DNA of 62,861 bases from Paracoccaceae bacterium (GTDB lineage Bacteria; Pseudomonadota; Alphaproteobacteria; Rhodobacterales; Rhodobacteraceae). Positions 9,517 through 17,344 of this stretch are shown here, in pieces; position 1 is the stretch's first letter; each line of letters starts with the position of its first letter. The position numbers were made by a program, and so were the translations under genes. The DNA lies in assembly GCA_023260655.1 (NCBI GenBank), contig JALQUU010000008.1, forward strand, positions 1 through 62,861, given 5' to 3'. Below the pieces are notes generated by a model. That model was not told the origin of the DNA. It did no database searches and saw only the letters and a list, made by a program, of their open reading frames with translations.

Positions 9517-9900
9517 TCAGTGCACAGCGTCGGAACCCGGTGGGTCGTCTTCATTGGCGGCTTTAGGTTCCGGCTTCGGATGGGCGGGATGGGAATGGCC
9601 GAGCCGTGCGATCAGCCACTCGGTGTGTTCCGCCCGTTTCCGGCCCGCGAAAGCGCCGATTTGCTGGATCACGACCGCGAAAATGCCGAGGCCCAGGAGA
9701 ATAAAGACCGTCGTTCCGATCTTTCCGGCAGCGGTGACCGGAACGATATTGCCATATCCGACGGTGGACAGTTTAACGACAGTGAAAAAATAGCTGTCGA
9801 GCCAACTCCAGCCCTCAACATGGGCGAAGTAGACGGTGCCGCCCGCGATCAGGGCAGCCAGCGTGATGAAAAGCGTGAGAACCCGGAAGAGGTCGCTCAT
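9517..9900 (-). CDS. two-helix potassium channel family protein
   Basis: A 127-residue membrane protein with two transmembrane helices flanking a pore loop. The K+ selectivity filter reads TVGYGN near residue 48. The C-terminal cytoplasmic tail is short, rich in His, Pro and Lys, and carries no RCK domain. This is the minimal ion-channel domain (Ion_trans_2) and should form tetramers. The ATG at 9900 lies 5 bases downstream of the frnE-like gene, so both are probably one transcript. The longer reading frame to 9957 would begin inside that gene. Confidence 0.85.
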   Translation of the reverse strand: MSDLFRVLTLFITLAALIAGGTVYFAHVEGWSWLDSYFFTVVKLSTVGYGNIVPVTAAGKIGTTVFILLGLGIFAVVIQQIGAFAGRKRAEHTEWLIARLGHSHPAHPKPEPKAANEDDPPGSDAVH

Positions 9901-9905
9901 GCGGT

Positions 9906-10556
9906 TTACTCCCCGGCGGCGATCTGGCCAGCGATTTCGTCGATCACGGCGAGCCATGTATCAGTGGGTTGCGCGCCGGGAACTGCGTGTTGGTTGGCTA
10001 CGATAAATGTGGGCACGGAATTGACCTCCATGTTGCGGGCGGCGGCATCGCGGGCCTGTATCTCTTCGCGGTCGGCATCGGAGAGAAGAAGACGACGGAT
10101 CATGGCGGCGTCGAGGCTGAGCGTGTCGGCGATGTCGGCGAGGGTGTCGATGTCCTCGATGTCACGACCATCAACGAAATAGGCATTGAAGAGGGCTGAG
10201 ACCATTGCGGTCTGGCGGCCTTCGATGCCCGCCCAATGGATCATGCGATGGGCGTCGAGCGTATTCGGCGTGCGGGCGATCTTATCGAAATTGATCTTCA
10301 GATTGGCGGCTTCGGCGTGCTGCATCACGGGCAGATAGGCTTTAACGGCGCCTTGCTGGCCGCCGAACTTGGCTTCCAGATATTCGCGACGATCCATCCC
10401 GCCGCGCGGCATGTCTGGATTGAGCTGGAAGGGGTGCCATTCGATCACGAAGGGGTGGTTCGGGCGCTGTTCGAGGGCCCTGTCGAGGCGTGCCTTGCCG
10501 ATATAGCACCACGGGCAGATCGGATCGCTGATGATATTGAGTTTGATGGGCTGCAT
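9906..10556 (-). CDS. DsbA family oxidoreductase, FrnE-like
   Basis: A 216-residue thioredoxin-fold protein with an N-terminal CPWC active site (residues 14-17) in the context DPICPWCYIGK. An all-helical insertion follows, then the cis-Pro region NSVPTFIV near residue 175. This layout fits FrnE / 2-hydroxychromene-2-carboxylate isomerase-like DsbA proteins. There is no signal peptide, so it acts in the cytoplasm, as FrnE does in oxidative stress. It lies between an acyl-CoA ligase gene and a K+ channel gene on the same strand, with short gaps, suggesting co-transcription. Confidence 0.87.
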   Translation of the reverse strand: MQPIKLNIISDPICPWCYIGKARLDRALEQRPNHPFVIEWHPFQLNPDMPRGGMDRREYLEAKFGGQQGAVKAYLPVMQHAEAANLKINFDKIARTPNTLDAHRMIHWAGIEGRQTAMVSALFNAYFVDGRDIEDIDTLADIADTLSLDAAMIRRLLLSDADREEIQARDAAARNMEVNSVPTFIVANQHAVPGAQPTDTWLAVIDEIAGQIAAGE

Positions 10557-10613
10557 CGGAGGCTCCTTCGTGGCACCCGGCCTGTGTAAAGCAGGGCGGG
10601 AGAAAAGGCGAGG

Positions 10614-12128
10614 TTAGCGCGGGAACAAGGGTTTGAGCGCCTTGCGTGAGAGTTTGCCATTGGCGTTAAGGGGCAGGACGGGCAGGCGGACCCAAGCGCG
10701 GGGCTGCTTGTAGCGCGCGAGGCGTTCGTCGGCCCATGCGGAAAGTGCCGCCTCATCGAGGTCTACGTCAGAGACGTAGAAGGCCGCGATGACCATTGTA
10801 TCGGCTTTGATCTCGATATCGGTCACACCGATCTCTTTCAGACCGGGAAAGGCATGCATCGCGGTTTCGATTTCGAGGGGCGAGACGCGGAAGCCTCCGG
10901 CGTTCATCATATCATCGTGGCGGCCGGAGTAGGAAATATGGCCTGCTTCATCCATCACGCCGCGATCCCCCGTCAGGAACCAGCCGTTCTTGAGGCGGGC
11001 TGCGGTTTCTTCGGGGGCGCCGAGATAGCCAAGCATGAGGCCCGGATCCTCGGTGTTGACGGCGATGATGCCTTCCTCGCCAAGGATAACTGGCTGGCCT
11101 TCCTCATTGACCAAAGCCACGTGGCGGCCTTTCTGGGGGCGGCCGAGGCTGTTTTCATGGGCGGGCTCGGAGGGGCAGCCGGAAATGAAAGTCGAGAGTT
11201 CGGACATCCCAAAGGCTTCGTAAACCGGACGGCCTGTGGCAGCTTCCCATTCGTGGCGGATGCGGGCCGAGAGCTTTTCGCCTGCAGCGAGGCCATGCCG
11301 GAGTTTGGGTAGGCCGAGTGTGGGATGGGATGAGAGAAGCTTGCGGTAGACGCCGGGGGCGGCCGCAAAAATCGTGGCGTCATGCCGCTTCAGGAGGAGC
11401 GGCAACGCGGAGGGATCTAGGCCCGAGGCGGGGATAATCGCAGTGGCACCCACGCTCCACGGGTCCATGAGGCCTGTGCCCAGAGTGAAGGTCCAGTTGA
11501 AGGCTCCTGCGTGGCAGAGGCGGTCTTCCTTAGAAAGGCCATACCAGCCTTCGTGCATCATACCGCGTGCCCAGATGGCACGATGGGCGTGCTGGACGGC
11601 GCGGGATTTGCCGGAGGTGCCGGAGGTGTAGATGATATAGGCGCGGCGGTTGGGATCGCCCATGGCGAAGTCGGCAAGCGGCAGGTCGCGCATCTGGGCC
11701 AGTTCATCGACCGTGAGCGTGGGCAGGTCGGTTTCGGCGCAGGCCAAATCGGGGGCTTTGAGGATCCCTGCGGGCGAGAGCTCGGCGATCATCTTGGCGG
11801 TTTCCGGCGCGGTCAGCATGGCCGAGGTTGGCACAGGGACCATGCCCGCCGCGATGGCGCCCAGATAGGCCACAGGGAAATCCACTGTGTTGCCGAGCCG
11901 CATGAGAAGGATGTCGCCTTCCTTGAAGCCTGCTTGTTTCAATCCCGTGGCCGTGCCGAGAACAGCGGATTTGAGCCGCGCGTAGCTCCATCTGTCAGCT
12001 TTGGTGGGCGAGACGACGGCGAGGGCCACCTTGCTGGCCAGACGGTCGGCATGGGCGAGCACATGGGCTGCGAAATTGAACTGTGCGGGGCACGCGGGCC
12101 AAGGCCGGCGATCAACGATGGAGAGCAT
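10614..12128 (-). CDS. AMP-dependent acyl-CoA synthetase, benzoate-CoA ligase-like
   Basis: A 504-residue adenylate-forming enzyme. The P-loop YTSGTSGKSRAV is near residue 160, followed by the YEAFGMSE motif (A5), the TGDRG hinge-region motif (A7/A8), and the C-terminal catalytic Lys in NANGKLSRKAL. It would convert a carboxylic acid, CoA and ATP into acyl-CoA. The overall look is closest to benzoate/aryl- or medium-chain acyl-CoA ligases, but the acid is unknown. I prefer ATG at 12128; the upstream ATG at 12200 would overlap the divergent regulator. The adjacent XRE-cupin gene is a plausible regulator. Confidence 0.85.
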   Translation of the reverse strand: MLSIVDRRPWPACPAQFNFAAHVLAHADRLASKVALAVVSPTKADRWSYARLKSAVLGTATGLKQAGFKEGDILLMRLGNTVDFPVAYLGAIAAGMVPVPTSAMLTAPETAKMIAELSPAGILKAPDLACAETDLPTLTVDELAQMRDLPLADFAMGDPNRRAYIIYTSGTSGKSRAVQHAHRAIWARGMMHEGWYGLSKEDRLCHAGAFNWTFTLGTGLMDPWSVGATAIIPASGLDPSALPLLLKRHDATIFAAAPGVYRKLLSSHPTLGLPKLRHGLAAGEKLSARIRHEWEAATGRPVYEAFGMSELSTFISGCPSEPAHENSLGRPQKGRHVALVNEEGQPVILGEEGIIAVNTEDPGLMLGYLGAPEETAARLKNGWFLTGDRGVMDEAGHISYSGRHDDMMNAGGFRVSPLEIETAMHAFPGLKEIGVTDIEIKADTMVIAAFYVSDVDLDEAALSAWADERLARYKQPRAWVRLPVLPLNANGKLSRKALKPLFPR

Positions 12129-12193
12129 GGCTGTGGTCGTAGGATGCTGCGCGGCCCGTTGCAAGAGGGGGCTTTCACGGCTAGAGACAGGCC

Positions 12194-12817
12194 ATGTCAA
12201 CGAGCGATCCTAAAGCATTGATCCGTATTGCCCGCGAGAATGGCGGGGAGGCCCATGTCGAGCCGCTCGACTTGGGGCAACGTGTTCGCGCATTGCGAAA
12301 AGAACGGAACTGGACGCTGGAGCAGGCGGCCCAACAGGCCGGACTTGCGCGTTCGACGCTTTCAAAGATCGAGAACGGGCAGATGAGCCCGACTTATGAC
12401 GCGTTGAAGAAGCTGGCGGCGGGTCTGAGCCTTTCGGTGCCGCAGCTTTTCACGCCGCCTCAGGCCGATCAGGTGACCGGGCGAATGGCGATTACCCGGT
12501 CGGGTTCGGGGGCGGCGCATCCGACGGCGACTTACGAACACGAGCTTTTGGCCGAGAGCCTGACCAAGAAGCAGATGCTGCCCTACCGTGCGCGGATCCG
12601 GGCACGGAAGATGGAAGAGTTCGAAGGCTGGGTACGCCATGACGGCGAGGAATTCCTCTACGTGCTGACCGGTGTGATCCGGCTTTACACGGAGTTCTAC
12701 GAGCCTGTCGAAATGCGGCGCGGTGACAGCGCCTATTATGATGCCTCGATGGGGCACAACGTGATTTCTGTCAGCGAGGAAGACGCGACGATCCTCTGGG
12801 TCACGTCTTTAGGTTGA
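12194..12817 (+). CDS. XRE family transcriptional regulator with cupin sensor domain
   Basis: A 207-residue DNA-binding protein. The helix-turn-helix spans about residues 28-82 (LEQAAQQAGLARSTLSKIE is the recognition region), joined to a C-terminal cupin_2 domain (about residues 115-205) with the GEEFLYVLTG motif. Such MerR-unlike, HipB-type HTH plus cupin regulators bind a small ligand and often control an adjacent catabolic gene. It is divergent from the acyl-CoA ligase, with 65 bases between starts, suggesting control of that ligase. A stem-loop follows the gene at 12831-12846. Confidence 0.88.
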   Translation: MSTSDPKALIRIARENGGEAHVEPLDLGQRVRALRKERNWTLEQAAQQAGLARSTLSKIENGQMSPTYDALKKLAAGLSLSVPQLFTPPQADQVTGRMAITRSGSGAAHPTATYEHELLAESLTKKQMLPYRARIRARKMEEFEGWVRHDGEEFLYVLTGVIRLYTEFYEPVEMRRGDSAYYDASMGHNVISVSEEDATILWVTSLG

Positions 12818-12827
12818 AGAAATGCAG

Positions 12828-12846
12828 AAAGCCCCGCGTGCGGGGC
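12828..12846 (-). terminator. stem-loop terminator downstream of the entericidin-like gene
   Basis: GCCCCG (12831-12836) pairs with CGGGGC (12841-12846) around a CGTG loop. Read on the minus strand it is followed by a short T run (TTT then C), so it fits best as the terminator for the small minus-strand lipoprotein gene. It also lies just behind the plus-strand regulator. Confidence 0.5.
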
Positions 12847-12871
12847 AAATGCAATGCGCCAGAGATTTCCC

Positions 12872-12997
12872 TCAGAACCAGCCGCGAACCGTGCGCGCGC
12901 CAGCGGAAATGTCGGCTCCCATGCCCTCGATGGTGCCGCAGCTTGCCAAAGCGCTGAGCCCAAGGATCATGGCGATCAAATAAACGGTATTCTTCAT
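12872..12997 (-). CDS. entericidin-like small lipoprotein
   Basis: A 41-codon gene. It starts MKNTVYLIAM, has a hydrophobic signal core, and carries the lipobox LASC with Cys20 as the lipidation site. A short glycine-rich tail (CGTIEGMGADI) follows, then a Trp-Phe end. This is the entericidin A/B layout (about 40-48 residues). Entericidins are small outer-membrane-directed lipoproteins linked to stationary-phase lysis in E. coli. An AGGCAGG-type ribosome site precedes the ATG at 12997. It stands alone, not as the A/B toxin-antidote pair, between two larger genes. Confidence 0.8.
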   Translation of the reverse strand: MKNTVYLIAMILGLSALASCGTIEGMGADISAGARTVRGWF

Positions 12998-13050
12998 TGC
13001 CTGCCTCATTCACTGCTCGAAGCGCGCCGGATCTTTGCCCGTGCTTTCGC

Positions 13051-14871
13051 TTAGTTCCGCTCTTCGAACCACCAGACGTCTGGAAGCCAGCCAATCCTGT
13101 CGCCGTAGATCGGAACATGGGAAGGATACTTCAATCGGGCATCATGCGCAATCCGGTCGAAACGCGTGGTCCAGATCGGGATCACGTAGCGGCCTGCCAT
13201 GAGAACTCGGTCCAGCGCCTGCACGGCTAACTTGAACGCTTCGGGATCGGTGGCACTCAACATGGCTGCGATCATCGCGTCGATCGCGGGTTCTTTTGCG
13301 CCCATCAGGTTGCGCGAGCCTTGCTGTTCGGCGGCAGCGGACCCCCAGTAGAGCTTCTGCTCGTTGCCGGGGCTGAGCGAGAGATCGCGGCGGAAGACGG
13401 TCATGTCGAAATCCGCGCGGGCTTCGCGTTCTGCGTATTGCGCGTTGTCGACGGGGCGGACGACCATCTGGATGCCAAGGCGTTCAAGCGAGGCGCGCCA
13501 GATGCCGAGGATGGCGATATTTGCGCTATCACCTTGGCGGACCAGAACTTCGAAGGCGAAAGGCGCACCGCTTTCGTTGACGAGCGATCCGCCTTGGACT
13601 TTCCATCCGGCCTGCCCGAGGAGGTCCATCGCGGCACGGAGATCCTTGCGGTTCCGCTCGGCCTCGTCGCCTTGGGGCAGGATGTAGCCATCCAGCACAC
13701 CGGGGGGGAGGGCGGCAGCATAGGGGGCGAGCAGATCGCGGACCACGGCGCTGGCAGGGCCTTCACCGCCGGCCAGGGCCGAATTGTCGAAATAGGAGCG
13801 GATGCGAGGCTGGCGGCCTCCGGTGACGGTGCCGTTGATATAGGGGAAGTTGAACGACAGAAGCATCGCTTCCCGGACCCGCCAATCGGAGAACAAAGCC
13901 ACGCGGGTGTTCATGACAAAGCCCGTCATGCCGGTGGGGCGTTGGTGCGGGATTTCCGCCTTCACGACGCGGCCCGCGGTGACGGCAGGGAAATCGAAGT
14001 TCCGTTCCCAATCCTCGGCATTGTCCTCGCGCATTATCGAGAGCGCACCTGCCTTGAATGCTTCGAACATCACAGACCGATCCCCGAAGAATTCGAGGCG
14101 GATTTCATCCAAATTGGCGGTGCCCGCTCGGAGGGGAAGCTTGGCACCCCAATAGTCGGAATTGCGCTTTAGGGAGACGAAGCGCCCTTGCTCGAAGGTG
14201 TGGACGACATAAGGCGCGGAGCCAATAGGGATATCCTGAAGCGTGCTTTCCGAGAAGGACTTCCCCTCCCACTGCGCCTTCTTGAGGATCGGGCGCAATC
14301 CAGCCAGTAGCGCCAATTCGCGATCCTCAGTGTTGAAGGTGATCCTGAGTGAGCGGGGGCCAGTGGCTTCCATTGACGCGACCTGCTTCTGGAAGCCGAG
14401 ATAGCGCGGGTGGCCTTCGGTGCCGAGGGTTTCGAACGACCAGAGGACGTCTTCGACAGTGACGGGGCTGCCATCCGAGAAACGCGCCTTGGGGCGAAGC
14501 GTGAATTCGATCCACGAGCGGTCTTCTGGCACCTCCACCGATTCGCACAGGAGACAGTAAAGAGTGAAAGGTTCGTCCCATGAGCGGAGCATCAGGCTCT
14601 CATAAGCGAGGCTGCGCAGCTGCCAAGGGGCGGTTCCCTTGAGGATGAAGGGGTTCAGCGAATCGAATCCCCCGGTGTTTCCTTCGCTGTAAGAGCCACC
14701 CGAGGGCGCATTTGGGTTGGCATAGGGCAGCGATACTATATCCTGTGGCAGGGCTGGTTCGCCATACATGGCAAGCCCATGCTGCGGGGCAGCCACAACC
14801 GGAGCGGTGGTTATTCCTGCCGCAATAACCAGTGAAAATGCTCGAATTTGCCGGAAAAAATGGTTCTTCAT
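13051..14871 (-). CDS. extracellular solute-binding protein, peptide/microcin C type (SBP family 5)
   Basis: A 606-residue periplasmic binding protein. A signal peptide spans about residues 1-28 (ending PVVAAPQ). Family-5 features follow: GGFDSLNPF near residue 55, SYESLM-like and FRLRPKARFSDG-like segments near residues 90-135, and a long C-terminal lobe. It most resembles YejA/microcin C-type binding proteins, which exceed 600 residues. No permease or ATPase genes lie beside it, so it must work with a transporter encoded elsewhere or be an orphan. The start at 14871 gives a normal signal peptide. Confidence 0.85.
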   Translation of the reverse strand: MKNHFFRQIRAFSLVIAAGITTAPVVAAPQHGLAMYGEPALPQDIVSLPYANPNAPSGGSYSEGNTGGFDSLNPFILKGTAPWQLRSLAYESLMLRSWDEPFTLYCLLCESVEVPEDRSWIEFTLRPKARFSDGSPVTVEDVLWSFETLGTEGHPRYLGFQKQVASMEATGPRSLRITFNTEDRELALLAGLRPILKKAQWEGKSFSESTLQDIPIGSAPYVVHTFEQGRFVSLKRNSDYWGAKLPLRAGTANLDEIRLEFFGDRSVMFEAFKAGALSIMREDNAEDWERNFDFPAVTAGRVVKAEIPHQRPTGMTGFVMNTRVALFSDWRVREAMLLSFNFPYINGTVTGGRQPRIRSYFDNSALAGGEGPASAVVRDLLAPYAAALPPGVLDGYILPQGDEAERNRKDLRAAMDLLGQAGWKVQGGSLVNESGAPFAFEVLVRQGDSANIAILGIWRASLERLGIQMVVRPVDNAQYAEREARADFDMTVFRRDLSLSPGNEQKLYWGSAAAEQQGSRNLMGAKEPAIDAMIAAMLSATDPEAFKLAVQALDRVLMAGRYVIPIWTTRFDRIAHDARLKYPSHVPIYGDRIGWLPDVWWFEERN

Positions 14872-14950
14872 TTCGGCAACAATCCTGCTCTTGCTTTGTT
14901 TTGTTGGCGCTGAACCTAACGGTGCCGTTATGACTTTTCAAACTTTTAAC

Positions 14951-14979
14951 TTGGAGTCTTCATGGGGAAGGTCTATAAC
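14951..14979 (+). promoter_or_regulatory. sigma-70-type promoter of candidate sRNA
   Basis: TTGGAG (14951-14956) and TATAAC (14974-14979) are separated by 17 bases, an optimal layout. Transcription would begin near A14986, and a strong terminator ends 70-75 bases later. No coding frame lies between the promoter and the terminator. Confidence 0.55.
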
Positions 14980-14985
14980 AACACC

Positions 14986-15062
14986 ACTGCTCGATAGGTT
15001 TCTTGCCTGTATGAAACCTGCCTCAATGACTTAACGCCGGCTTCGTGCCGGCGTTTTTTTTA
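14986..15062 (+). ncRNA. candidate small RNA (two stem-loops, rho-independent end)
   Basis: This is an intergenic transcript candidate of about 75 nt between divergent protein genes. Hairpin 1 is AGGTTTC (14996-15002) pairing with GAAACCT (15013-15019), with a 10-base loop containing GCCTG. A short single strand (about CTGCCTCAATGACTT) follows. Hairpin 2 is AACGCCGGC (15033-15041) with GCCGGCGTT (15047-15055), then a run of T to about 15061. The promoter lies just upstream. The two-hairpin architecture resembles Hfq-dependent or stress sRNAs of Rhodobacter, but I recognise no named family. Confidence 0.5.
15033..15062 (+). terminator. strong rho-independent terminator of candidate sRNA
   Basis: A nine-base-pair GC-rich stem AACGCCGGC / GCCGGCGTT with loop TTCGT is followed by eight or more T. 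It lies before bdhA and cannot serve bdhA itself, so an upstream plus-strand transcript must end here. Confidence 0.85.
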
Positions 15063-15154
15063 GCCCTGAGGGTCTCGCGCGCTTTTCCCCCATCCCGTGC
15101 ATGCTATGCTGCAGGCGCAAAATGAACGGACGATGATTGGCAAAGGAGAGCCCC

Positions 15155-15928
15155 ATGTCGTTGAAAGGCAAAACCGCAGTTGTGACCGGTTCGAACTCTG
15201 GTATCGGCCTCGGTGTGGCGCGGGCTTTGGCGGGCGCGGGCGCTTCCGTGGTGCTGAACTCTTTTACCGACCGTGACGAAGACCACCGACTGGCCTCGGA
15301 ACTGGGAGCCGAGTTTGGTGTGGATGTGCGCTACATCAAGGCCGATATGTCGAGCGGCGAGGAGTGCCGGGCGTTGATTGAAAAAGCGGGAGCATGCGAT
15401 ATCCTTGTGAACAATGCGGGGATCCAGCACGTCGCGCCCATCGACGAGTTTCCGGTGGCGAAATGGGATGCGATCATCGCGATCAACCTCTCGTCCGCGT
15501 TCCACACGACGGCAGCCGCCTTGCCGATGATGCAGAAGAACGGCTGGGGGCGGGTGGTGAACGTGGCGTCGGCCCATGGGCTGACCGCCTCGCCTTATAA
15601 GTCCGCCTATATCGCCGCCAAACATGGCGTAGTGGGCCTGACCAAGACGACCGCGCTGGAGATGGCGGGGCTGGGCATCACCGCCAATGCGATCTGCCCC
15701 GGCTATGTGCTGACGCCCTTGGTGGAAGCGCAGATCCCCGATCAGATGAAGTCCCACAACATGGATCGCGACACGGTGGTGCGGGAAGTCATGCTGGCGC
15801 GTCAGCCTTCGAAGCAGTTCGCGACCGTGGAGCAGATCGGTGGCACAGCTGTGTTCCTCTGCTCGGATGCAGCTGCCCAGATCACCGGGACGACCATCAG
15901 CGTGGACGGCGGCTGGACGGCTTTGTGA
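15155..15928 (+). CDS. bdhA: 3-hydroxybutyrate dehydrogenase
   Basis: A 257-residue short-chain dehydrogenase. The TGSNSGIG nucleotide-binding motif is at residues 12-19, NNAG near 89, and the catalytic set is Ser in VNVASAHG plus YxxxK in AYIAAKHG. The C-terminal stretch containing CPGYVLTPLVEAQIPDQ is characteristic of D-3-hydroxybutyrate dehydrogenase. It interconverts 3-hydroxybutyrate and acetoacetate using NAD, in polyhydroxybutyrate turnover. The ATG at 15155 has AGGAGAG upstream; a 6-codon longer start has no such site. It is followed by an extragenic repeat and a bidirectional terminator. Confidence 0.93.
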   Translation: MSLKGKTAVVTGSNSGIGLGVARALAGAGASVVLNSFTDRDEDHRLASELGAEFGVDVRYIKADMSSGEECRALIEKAGACDILVNNAGIQHVAPIDEFPVAKWDAIIAINLSSAFHTTAAALPMMQKNGWGRVVNVASAHGLTASPYKSAYIAAKHGVVGLTKTTALEMAGLGITANAICPGYVLTPLVEAQIPDQMKSHNMDRDTVVREVMLARQPSKQFATVEQIGGTAVFLCSDAAAQITGTTISVDGGWTAL

Positions 15929-15934
15929 GAAAGC

Positions 15935-15985
15935 GCGAGCGAGGGGCGCTGCCCCTCGCGCTCCCCGGGATATTTGCACCAATAT
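15935..15985 (+). repeat. extragenic palindromic repeat, copy 1
   Basis: GCGAGGGGC (15939-15947) pairs with GCCCCTCGC (15951-15959) around GCT, followed by CTCCCCGGGATATTTG. The same order (G-run, GCT loop, C-run, then CCCCGGGATATTTG) recurs at 22100-22147. I recognise this layout as a very common element behind Rhodobacterales genes. It has no coding frame. Confidence 0.7.
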
Positions 15986-16018
15986 GAAAGGGAGCGGTTT
16001 TTCCGCTCCCTTTCGTTT
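15986..16018. terminator. bidirectional terminator between bdhA and livM
   Basis: GAAAGGGAGCGG (15986-15997) pairs perfectly over 12 bases with CCGCTCCCTTTC (16003-16014) around a T5 loop. T-rich bases follow on the plus strand, and the A-rich flank serves the minus strand. It lies between the convergent ends of bdhA and the liv operon. Confidence 0.8.
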
Positions 16019-16036
16019 TCCAAGCTTTGTGATCGC

Positions 16037-17344
16037 TTACTTCTCGGGGATGAGGCCGCGTGGCGAGAACCTCAAAACGAGGAGAAGCAGGATCCCCATG
16101 GTGAAGAGGCGCATGTGGGCGGCGCTGTCGATCAGGTGGGATTTGAGAGCACCGTCACCAAGGCCCGAGGTGATGAGGTTCATCAACCCGATGCCGAGCG
16201 GCTCGACCTGCACCCAGAGGAACCAGATCAGGAAGCCACCTAGGACCGAACCGAGATTGTTCCCCGAACCACCGATGATCACCATCACCCAAATCAGGAA
16301 AGTGAAGCGCAGGGGTTGGTAGCTGGTGGGGGTCAACTGGCCGTCCATCGAGGTCATCATCGCACCGGCGATACCGCAGACAGCGGAGCCGAGGATGAAG
16401 ACCTGAAGGTGGCGGCGCTTGACGTCTTTGCCCATGGCTTCTGCGGCCACTTCGTTGTCACGGATCGCGCGCATCATCCGGCCCCACGGGCTGTGACGGG
16501 CGCGTTCGGCGAGCCAGAAGATGATCGCGAGAACGATGGCGAAGAGCACCGCGTAGAGCAGTTTGACCCAGAGGGTGGAGGCGGTGGTGGGGTCGAGCCC
16601 GAGGCCTGCGGCGCGTTCGAGGAAGGCCGGATCCTGCTGGAGTTCGACTTCCAGAGGCACGGGCCACGGGCGCGGCAGACCGATGATGTTCTTCACACCG
16701 CGCGCCAGCCAATCCTCGTTTTTCAGGATCGCGATGATGATCTCCGCGATGCCGAGCGTGGCGATGGCGAGGTAGTCGGAGCGGAGGCCCAGAGCGGTTT
16801 TGCCGATGATCCACGCAGCCCCTGCGGCGAGGACGCCGCCCAAGGGCCAGGAGAGTAGGATCGGCAGGCCAAGCCCACCGATATTGCCCGCGCTCGCGGG
16901 GTTATTCGCTTCGATCACGGTGACGGCAGCGTCGAAGACGGCGCGGAAGGCGAAAAAGCCGATCAGGAGGATCGCCAGCACGGCAAGCCCACGGGTGCGG
17001 CCTTTATCGAGGCGGCGCCATGCGAGTATGGCAAGCCCGATGGTGGCGGCACCCATCAGGAGCCCGCCGACGGCCTGGAAGGCCGGGCCGGGCCAAGCTT
17101 CAGGGACAGGGCGGGCGGCGACTAGAACCGAGGCCAGACCGCCCAAGGCGACAAAGCCCATGATCCCTGTGTTGAAGAGGCCGGCAAAGCCCCATTGCAG
17201 GTTCACGCCAAGCGCCATGATAGCCGAGATCAGCCCCATATTGAGAATGAGAAGCGCCGAGTTCCAGCTTTGGACAAAGCCCGTACCGATGATGAGGACG
17301 GCGATCCCGGCGAAGAGGAGGGTGTTTTTCAAGGTGTCGTTCAT
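16037..17344 (-). CDS. livM: branched-chain amino acid ABC transporter permease LivM
   Basis: A 435-residue membrane permease of the LivM type with about ten hydrophobic helices. The signature YLAIATLGIAEI, facing the ATPase, lies near residue 190. A conserved region with EAMGKDVKRRHLQVFILGSA follows near residue 305. It is longer than E. coli LivM because of an extra loop. It pairs with LivH to form the membrane channel of the high-affinity branched-chain amino-acid importer. It is the last gene of the operon, overlapping livH by four bases (ATGA). Confidence 0.93.
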   Translation of the reverse strand: MNDTLKNTLLFAGIAVLIIGTGFVQSWNSALLILNMGLISAIMALGVNLQWGFAGLFNTGIMGFVALGGLASVLVAARPVPEAWPGPAFQAVGGLLMGAATIGLAILAWRRLDKGRTRGLAVLAILLIGFFAFRAVFDAAVTVIEANNPASAGNIGGLGLPILLSWPLGGVLAAGAAWIIGKTALGLRSDYLAIATLGIAEIIIAILKNEDWLARGVKNIIGLPRPWPVPLEVELQQDPAFLERAAGLGLDPTTASTLWVKLLYAVLFAIVLAIIFWLAERARHSPWGRMMRAIRDNEVAAEAMGKDVKRRHLQVFILGSAVCGIAGAMMTSMDGQLTPTSYQPLRFTFLIWVMVIIGGSGNNLGSVLGGFLIWFLWVQVEPLGIGLMNLITSGLGDGALKSHLIDSAAHMRLFTMGILLLLVLRFSPRGLIPEK

